Notes under the pieces: model-generated | Database searches by the model: none | What the model was told of the DNA's origin: nothing | The model's input: the letters and a program-made list of their open reading frames with translations, nothing else | Shown: positions 14,248 through 18,266 of the stretch, piece by piece | Position numbering within the stretch: the stretch's first letter is position 1 | How the letters are laid out: the number at the start of each line of letters is the position of its first letter | Position numbers and translations under genes: made by a program | Assembly (NCBI GenBank): GCA_964648365.1 | Contig: CAZYLK010000124.1 | Span: 1-18,266, forward strand | Length of the DNA stretch: 18,266 bases | Direction: 5' to 3' | DNA from: SURF-32 sp964648365 | Lineage (GTDB): Bacteria > Planctomycetota > Phycisphaerae > UBA1845

Positions 14248-14300
14248 CACTGCTCAAGAGCAGTGGCACCGCACCCGGTGGTGCCTTTCACACCACTTTG
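14248..14300 (-). repeat. Dispersed hairpin repeat, copy 4 (inverted relative to copy 3)
   Basis: ACTGCTCAAGAGCAGT (14249-14264) is followed by GGCACC (14265-14270), GGTGGTGCC and a decayed tail. Relative to copy 3 it is inverted, so the two hairpins face each other across about 100 bp. Further on, at about 14368-14384, the units GCCACGGGTGCCAC recur without a palindrome. Confidence 0.7.
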
Positions 14301-14668
14301 CATTCAAGTGCCGCCAGGACGGTCCGGGCATCATCAGCCATCGGGCGGGTGAGGTCAATTCGCGGCGATGCCACGGGTGCCACGGTCTCGTCTTCGAGGC
14401 CGTGGAGCGCGCGGGGCGCGCCGAGCCCAACCGCCCGGCCCAGGCGCGCGCGCATACTGCCACGGAAAGGGCCAAGCCGTGACGGCTCGTGAGTTCACCG
14501 TCTCGGGAGGTCGCCTGCGCCCGCGCCTGTCGCCGGCGCGCCGTCACGCTAGAATCGCACCCGGGTCGTCGCCCGATCTGTCGAACGCCGCTGGGCGAAC
14601 TCGCCTCTCGCGCGGGCGTTCGATCGGCGCGGCCTCCGGCATTCGAGCGGTTTGGACGGTGGACGGAC
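14301..14668 (+). other. Leader region of dnaX without a gene
   Basis: I see no gene or recognisable RNA in these 368 bp. It holds a partial GCCAC unit near 14368. A -10-like TAGAAT at 14550-14555, lacking a convincing -35, would give dnaX a leader of about 107 bases. No signal recognition particle RNA core sequence was found, although that gene often lies near dnaX in other bacteria. Confidence 0.35.
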
Positions 14669-16366
14669 ATGGCATATCAGGTTCTGGCTCGAAAATACCG
14701 CAGCAGCAGCTTTGACGACCTGGTCGGGCAGGACGCGATCGCGACCACCCTCAAGAACGCCGTCGCGGCGGGGCGCGTGCATCACGGGTATCTGTTCACC
14801 GGCACCCGCGGCGTCGGCAAGACGTCGACCGCCCGCATCCTGGCCAAAGCCCTCAACTGCCTCGAAGCCGACGCCCCGACCGTCACGCCCTGCCTCAAGT
14901 GTGCCTCCTGCACGGCCATCGCCGAGGGCGAAGACATCGACGTCATCGAGATCGACGCCGCCAGCAATACCGGCGTCGATAACATCCGCGAACTGCGCAG
15001 CAACGCGACGCTCCGCCCCGCCCGGGCACGCTTCAAGGTCTACATCATCGACGAAGTTCACATGCTCAGCACGGGCGCGTTCAACGCGCTGCTCAAGACG
15101 CTCGAAGAGCCGCCCGAGCACGTGAAGTTCATCCTCGCGACAACCGAACTGCACAAGGTGCCGGCCACCATTCAGAGCCGCTGCCAGCGATTCTCGTTCC
15201 GGGCCGTTGCGCCGGACGCCATCGCGACCCACCTGGCCGGCATCCTGAAGGCGGAGTCCATCAAGGCCGAAGACGGCGTCGTGCGACGGCTGTCGCGCCT
15301 CGCCAACGGTTCCGTCCGCGACGCGCTGTCGCTGATGGACATGGTGCTCGCATTCGAGGCGAAAAACGTCACCACGGCCGTGATGGAGCAGGTGCTGCCG
15401 CCGGCCCATGACGAACAGCTTTTCGCGCTGGTCGGGTGCCTCTCGACATCCGACGCGGCCGGGGCGCTGAACAAGCTCGAAGAGATTTTCGCCGGTGGGC
15501 AGACGGTGGCCCGATTCTGCGATGGGCTGATTGACTACCTCCGTTCGCTGATGCTTCTGCGCGTGTGCGGCGCCGCGACGGAACTGGTGGACGTGCCGGA
15601 GCAGGTCCGCGGCGCCATGAACGAACAGGCGTCCCGCTTCCCGCCGCCGGTGTACGTCTACATGATCACGCTGGTCGAGGAGGTCCGCCGCGCCGCTCGT
15701 TACAGCGGCGCCGGGCGCGCGCTGGCCGATGCCGCCGTGGTGCGCCTGGCGGCCAGTGGGCAGTTCGCGGACATCGCCGCGCTGCTCGGCGGGGGGGGTG
15801 CTTCAGCGGGGCCTGACCAAAAAAAAAACTTGACCCAGGCCGCGGCGGCGGTCGTTGAAACGCGGTCCGCACCCGCGCCGCCGCCCGAGCACCCCGGCGG
15901 GTCTCCCATGCGAGCCTCAGCCGCCCGGCCGGCATCCGGGGAGCCATCGGCTACCCGGCCGGTACCCGCGCAGCCTTCAATTGCGCGGTCATCACCCGCC
16001 GAAGCCGCCATCGCGACGCCGGGTGCCGCATCAGCGGTCACCGCCGTTAGCGCGACGCCGCCAACGCCCGCCGGTCCAGCCCAGGCTTCGCGCGATGGCG
16101 CTGCGGTCGGCGCGGTGCGTGAATCGTCCCGCGCGGGCGTGATCCCGACCACCCCGACGGGTCGTCCTCCCGCGGCGCCGAGTCAGGTCGCGTCGTCCGC
16201 CGAACGCGCCCGGGCGGCGTCCGACCCACGGGTGCGCCGGGCGATGGAACTGGTGGACGGCACGCTGGTCGCGGTCAGCCGGCCGGCGCATACAATTGCG
16301 GATGAACCGGTCGCTGCCGAGGCCGAGCCGGATTCGGACGCAGAGCCATTGAACGAGGAGGCATGA
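14669..16366 (+). CDS. dnaX: DNA polymerase III subunits tau/gamma
   Basis: DnaX forms the clamp-loader motor that places the sliding clamp on DNA. The 565-residue protein begins MAYQVLARKYRSSSFDDLVG, the universal DnaX start. Motifs: Walker A GTRGVGKTS (45-53), four zinc cysteines C64, C75, C78 and C81, 'EIDAASNTGVDNIRELR', Walker B IIDEVHML (126-133), sensor 1 ATTE (157-160), the SRC motif (170-172) and sensor 2 GSVRDALSLMD. The clamp-loader collar follows to about residue 375. From 384 the chain is a Pro/Ala/Ser-rich linker, ending with DPRVRRAMELVDGTLVAV, a short motif found at the end of many DnaX proteins. A ten-A run at codons 384-387 marks the switch from ordered to linker sequence and probably produces a gamma form. 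The ATG at 14669 is set by homology. It is co-oriented with ybaB and recR. Confidence 0.96.
   Translation: MAYQVLARKYRSSSFDDLVGQDAIATTLKNAVAAGRVHHGYLFTGTRGVGKTSTARILAKALNCLEADAPTVTPCLKCASCTAIAEGEDIDVIEIDAASNTGVDNIRELRSNATLRPARARFKVYIIDEVHMLSTGAFNALLKTLEEPPEHVKFILATTELHKVPATIQSRCQRFSFRAVAPDAIATHLAGILKAESIKAEDGVVRRLSRLANGSVRDALSLMDMVLAFEAKNVTTAVMEQVLPPAHDEQLFALVGCLSTSDAAGALNKLEEIFAGGQTVARFCDGLIDYLRSLMLLRVCGAATELVDVPEQVRGAMNEQASRFPPPVYVYMITLVEEVRRAARYSGAGRALADAAVVRLAASGQFADIAALLGGGGASAGPDQKKNLTQAAAAVVETRSAPAPPPEHPGGSPMRASAARPASGEPSATRPVPAQPSIARSSPAEAAIATPGAASAVTAVSATPPTPAGPAQASRDGAAVGAVRESSRAGVIPTTPTGRPPAAPSQVASSAERARAASDPRVRRAMELVDGTLVAVSRPAHTIADEPVAAEAEPDSDAEPLNEEA
15791..15884 (+). promoter_or_regulatory. 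Predicted slippage/frameshift site generating DnaX gamma
   Basis: Ten A residues (15819-15828) are read CAA AAA AAA AAC in frame, which contains the slippery heptamers A AAA AAA and A AAA AAC. In the -1 frame (or with one extra A in the mRNA) reading continues K-L-D-P-G-R-G-G-G-R and stops at TGA 15856-15858, giving 396 residues. In the +1 frame (or with one A missing) it stops at TGA 15831-15833, giving 387 residues. GCGGCGGCG (15842-15850) pairs perfectly with CGCCGCCGC (15876-15884), a stem 13 bases past the run. A G8 run (15791-15798) lies upstream. Escherichia coli dnaX uses ribosomal frameshifting and Thermus dnaX uses transcriptional slippage at comparable A runs. Confidence 0.7.
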
Positions 16367-16370
16367 GCGC

Positions 16371-16712
16371 ATGCTGGGAAATCTTGGAAATCTGGCCGGC
16401 CTGTTGAAATCCGCCAAGGACTTGCAGAGCAACATGGCGGCGATGCAGGCGGAACTGGCCGCGAAGCGATACTCCGCCGAAGCGGGCGCGGGCCAGGTCC
16501 GCGCCACCGTTGACGGCAAGGCCGTGCTCGTCGACATCAAGATCGCCCCCGAGGCGACCGGCGACGTGGAGTTGTTGGAGGATCTGGTCAAAGCCGCCGT
16601 CGGCGCGGCCGTGAGGCGATCGCAGGAGGCGCTCAGAGAAGAAATGAGCAAGCTGACCGGCGGCATGGCCCTGCCGCCCGGCATCGCCGACATGTTCGGG
16701 GGGGGGCAGTAG
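16371..16712 (+). CDS. ybaB: YbaB/EbfC family nucleoid-associated protein
   Basis: This is a small DNA-binding protein that coats the nucleoid; it is normally encoded between dnaX and recR, as here. The 113-residue sequence fits the family: LGNLGNLAGLLKSAKDLQSN, a coiled region rich in Met/Gln/Ala, 'AEAGAGQVRATVDGKAVLVDIKIAPEA' (the core beta-sheet) and 'EDLVKAAVGAAVRRSQEALREEMSKLTGGM'. Its end, MALPPGIADMFGGGQ, is also typical. The ATG at 16371 has AGGAGG nine bases upstream, placed within the last codons of dnaX; the gap to dnaX is only four bases. A nine-G run (16698-16706) encodes the terminal Gly3. Confidence 0.93.
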   Translation: MLGNLGNLAGLLKSAKDLQSNMAAMQAELAAKRYSAEAGAGQVRATVDGKAVLVDIKIAPEATGDVELLEDLVKAAVGAAVRRSQEALREEMSKLTGGMALPPGIADMFGGGQ

Positions 16713-16718
16713 GAATAG

Positions 16719-16810
16719 CCAATGTCGAATGGCGAATAACGAATGCCAGACGGCAGACGTCGAATGTCGAGTGAGCTGCCCCTTCGCGTTGGTAGCTCGT
16801 GACTCCTGAC
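16719..16810 (+). repeat. Degenerate heptamer repeat, left of the gap
   Basis: From 16719 the sequence divides into 7-base units in strict register: CCAATGT, CGAATGG, CGAATAA, CGAATGC, CAGACGG, CAGACGT, CGAATGT, CGAGTGA, then a less regular part and CTCGTGA, CTCCTGA up to the gap. The last 55 bases (16756-16810) recur identically right of the gap. Confidence 0.75.
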
Positions 16811-16910
16811 NNNNNNNNNNNNNNNNNNNNNNNNNNNNNNNNNNNNNNNNNNNNNNNNNNNNNNNNNNNNNNNNNNNNNNNNNNNNNNNNNNNNNNNNNN
16901 NNNNNNNNNN
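16811..16910. other. Assembly gap of 100 N
   Basis: Exactly 100 undetermined bases. The round number suggests a default scaffold spacer of unknown true length. Both borders are the same 55-bp sequence (16756-16810 and 16911-16965). Confidence 0.99.
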
Positions 16911-16997
16911 GACGTCGAATGTCGAGTGAGCTGCCCCTTCGCGTTGGTAGCTCGTGACTCCTGACCCCTGACTCCTGATTGCTGACTCCTGACTTCA
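16911..16997 (+). repeat. Degenerate heptamer repeat, right of the gap
   Basis: A second identical copy of the 55-bp border (16911-16965) continues into six heptamers in register (16956-16997): GACTCCT, GACCCCT, GACTCCT, GATTGCT, GACTCCT, GACTTCA. The array ends 10 bases before the recR ATG and leaves no room for a normal ribosome binding site. Confidence 0.8.
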
Positions 16998-17007
16998 CCC
17001 CGCTGCC

Positions 17008-17610
17008 ATGAAATCCGGCACAATCGAATGCATGGAACGCCTGAAAGGTGAGCTTCAAAAGCTCCCCGGCGTCGGCCCGCGAAGCGCCGAGCGCATCGCG
17101 TTCCACCTGCTGCGGCAGCCGCGCGACGAGGCGGCGCTGCTCGCCCGCGCCGTCATGGACGTCAAGGACCGCATCCACCACTGCCGCCGCTGCTTCAACC
17201 TGACAGAGACCGACCCCTGCGGCATCTGTGCCGACGCCCGCCGCGATCAGGGCGAGATCTGGGTGGTCGAACAGCCGGCCGACGTGCAGGCGCTCGAAGC
17301 GACCGGCCAGATCCGCGGCGTCTACCACGTGCTCATGGGCCACATCGCCCCGCTCGAAGGCATCGAACCCGGCGATCTGACCATCGACGCCCTGGTGGCT
17401 CGCGTACGTGGCGGCGGCGTCACCGAGGTCGTGCTGGCGCTGAATCCGACGCTCGACGGCGACGGCACCGCGCTGCACGTCCAGAGCCTGCTGGCCGACC
17501 TGGGCATCCGCATCACCCGCCCCGCCCGCGGCCTGGCCGTGGGTTCCCAGCTCGAGTACGCCAGCACCGCCATGCTCGACGCCGCCATCCGCGGCCGCGC
17601 GCCGATGTAG
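17008..17610 (+). CDS. recR: Recombination mediator RecR
   Basis: RecR works with RecO and RecF to load RecA on gapped DNA. The 200-residue length is standard. The helix-hairpin-helix is LPGVGPRSAERIAFHLL (19-35). The zinc finger uses C59, C62, C71 and C74 (CRRCFNLTETDPCGIC). The Toprim domain starts EIWVVEQPADVQALEATGQI (from 83) and includes GVYHVLMGHIAPLEGIEPGDL. The C-terminal part 'TRPARGLAVGSQLEYASTAMLDAAI' is typical (usual form: GLPVGGDLEYADEVTL). The ATG at 17008 gives the normal spacing to LPGVG; an ATG at 17032 is the alternative. It belongs to the dnaX-ybaB-recR cluster but is separated from ybaB by a repeat-filled spacer with an assembly gap. Confidence 0.95.
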   Translation: MKSGTIECMERLKGELQKLPGVGPRSAERIAFHLLRQPRDEAALLARAVMDVKDRIHHCRRCFNLTETDPCGICADARRDQGEIWVVEQPADVQALEATGQIRGVYHVLMGHIAPLEGIEPGDLTIDALVARVRGGGVTEVVLALNPTLDGDGTALHVQSLLADLGIRITRPARGLAVGSQLEYASTAMLDAAIRGRAPM

Positions 17611-17674
17611 GTGTGAAGCCCGCCGCGCCAGGTGGCGCCGTTCCCAGCCCCGTGAACTCCGATGTGGCACTGGC

Positions 17675-18175
17675 TTACGGGCCACCCCGCTTTGCGGAAT
17701 CTTCCCACTCTGCGATAAGCGTATCTATTGCTCGTCTCGCGGGCCCGAGCTTGTCGAGTTCCTCGGTTTCAGCATCAAATGCATAGAGGTTGTGGCCCTT
17801 GATGCCGTAGAACCACACATTGGACGCATCCATGAAAAATACGATTTCCTCGTCCATTTGCCTGGCCCTTTGGACCTCCTCTTGAGACCAAAGCTCGTTG
17901 ATGCAGTACAGACCGTACACTTCTGGCCCACGAAGCATGGCAAGTTTCAGAGAGCCTCCGACCAAGCTGCCCCCGACAGCATCGCCGTACAGAGCTTGCA
18001 GGCGGAGCAGCCGCTGATCCGTAACCAAAGTCCAATCCATGAACCTGTATGTAGTGGAAGCGAGTGCATCATCATTGCCTCTCCAGCGATACTGAACGAA
18101 CGGGATGGATTCTAAGACGTCCGGCCTGCCGTAGCGCTGAATCAAGCTTTTCTCTATGCATCCTGTCAATTGCAC
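17675..18175 (-). CDS. Hypothetical protein, possibly SUKH/SMI1-KNR4-like
   Basis: This is a 166-residue soluble protein with no signal peptide or membrane segment. The second half, 'VFFMDASNVWFYGIKGHNLYAFDAETEELDKLG', followed by an amphipathic helix (ARRAIDTLIAEWED), resembles the end of SMI1/KNR4 (SUKH) proteins, many of which are immunity proteins to secreted toxins. The first half is not clearly diagnostic, so the family call is tentative. The start is GTG at 18175, with a perfect GGAGG six bases upstream, among the best ribosome binding sites in the window. Base composition is clearly lower in G+C than the neighbours (near half by eye), a sign of possible recent acquisition. It is convergent with recR, with 64 bp between the stops. 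Confidence 0.7.
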   Translation of the reverse strand: MQLTGCIEKSLIQRYGRPDVLESIPFVQYRWRGNDDALASTTYRFMDWTLVTDQRLLRLQALYGDAVGGSLVGGSLKLAMLRGPEVYGLYCINELWSQEEVQRARQMDEEIVFFMDASNVWFYGIKGHNLYAFDAETEELDKLGPARRAIDTLIAEWEDSAKRGGP

Positions 18176-18266
18176 CAGTTACCTCCATGCTCCTCGCCCG
18201 TCGAGTCCAGATCGCCGCAACCGCGATGAACGCCTCGGCGCGTGGTAGCGAGGATGAAGTTCGCCG
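18176..18266 (-). other. Possible 3' end of an upstream minus-strand gene
   Basis: On the minus strand two frames run open from the right edge. One ends ...GEEHGGNWCN at TGA 18168-18166, overlapping the start of the SUKH-like gene; the other ends ...GLDGRGAWR at TAA 18181-18179, inside its ribosome binding site. Either could be the tail of a gene cut by the window edge. About 30 residues are too few to identify it. Confidence 0.3.

Noticed and set aside
14301..14668. Signal recognition particle RNA or tRNA in front of dnaX
   Set aside because: No SRP GNAR-loop core and no tRNA cloverleaf or T-loop GTTCGAAT-type sequence was recognisable.
16719..16997. CRISPR array
   Set aside because: The direct repeats are 7-base degenerate units plus one 55-bp duplication at the assembly gap; there are no regular spacers and no cas genes.
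16031..17023. Minus-strand open frames spanning the N gap
   Set aside because: They depend on undetermined bases and run antisense to dnaX, ybaB and the repeat array.

Overview
The window is GC-rich (about two thirds G+C by eye), densely coded and carries genes on both strands. I infer an uncultured planctomycete-like bacterium, probably a metagenome-assembled genome. The hints are a six-cysteine zinc-ribbon membrane protein, many genes without Shine-Dalgarno sites, Lys/Arg/Ala-rich protein tails, and intergenic DNA filled with short degenerate repeats. None of these proves the phylum. The sequence is a draft: a 100-N scaffold gap lies in front of recR.

Layout. 1-2270, minus strand: the start of a UvrA-type protein that opens directly with the second ATPase domain, a zinc-ribbon membrane protein, and a six-cysteine secreted protein. 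2813-4528, plus strand: a Lys-rich secreted protein with its own terminator, then xseB, the fluoride channel gene fluC/crcB and a DUF190 gene. 4632-10457, minus strand: pyruvate kinase with its own promoter, a MagIII-like DNA glycosylase overlapping the end of a radical SAM gene by GTGA, and a lipoprotein amidohydrolase. 10710-14077, plus strand: pyrC, then modB and modC overlapping by ATGA, with no modA here. 14669-17610, plus strand: the conserved dnaX-ybaB-recR replication and recombination cluster. 17675-18175, minus strand: a lower-GC gene that looks like a SUKH/SMI1-type protein.

Most interesting signals. (1) dnaX contains a run of ten A residues exactly between the AAA+/clamp-loader part and the Pro/Ala-rich tail. 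Both alternative frames stop within 30 bases, so slippage either way would yield a gamma-like short form next to tau. (2) A dispersed repeat, GGTGCCAC-type units followed by the hairpin ACTGCTC-nn-GAGCAGT, occurs four times between genes. (3) A nested three-helix inverted repeat lies at 1449-1512. (4) The spacer before recR is built of degenerate heptamers in register, and the N gap is bounded by two identical 55-bp copies, which looks like an unresolved assembly overlap or a tandem array. (5) The UvrA-like protein lacks the first ATPase half.

Functionally this is mostly housekeeping: DNA repair and replication (uvrA-like, xseB, glycosylase, dnaX, recR), glycolysis, pyrimidine synthesis, and ion handling (fluoride, molybdate). 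I found no rRNA, tRNA, CRISPR array, transposase or phage gene.
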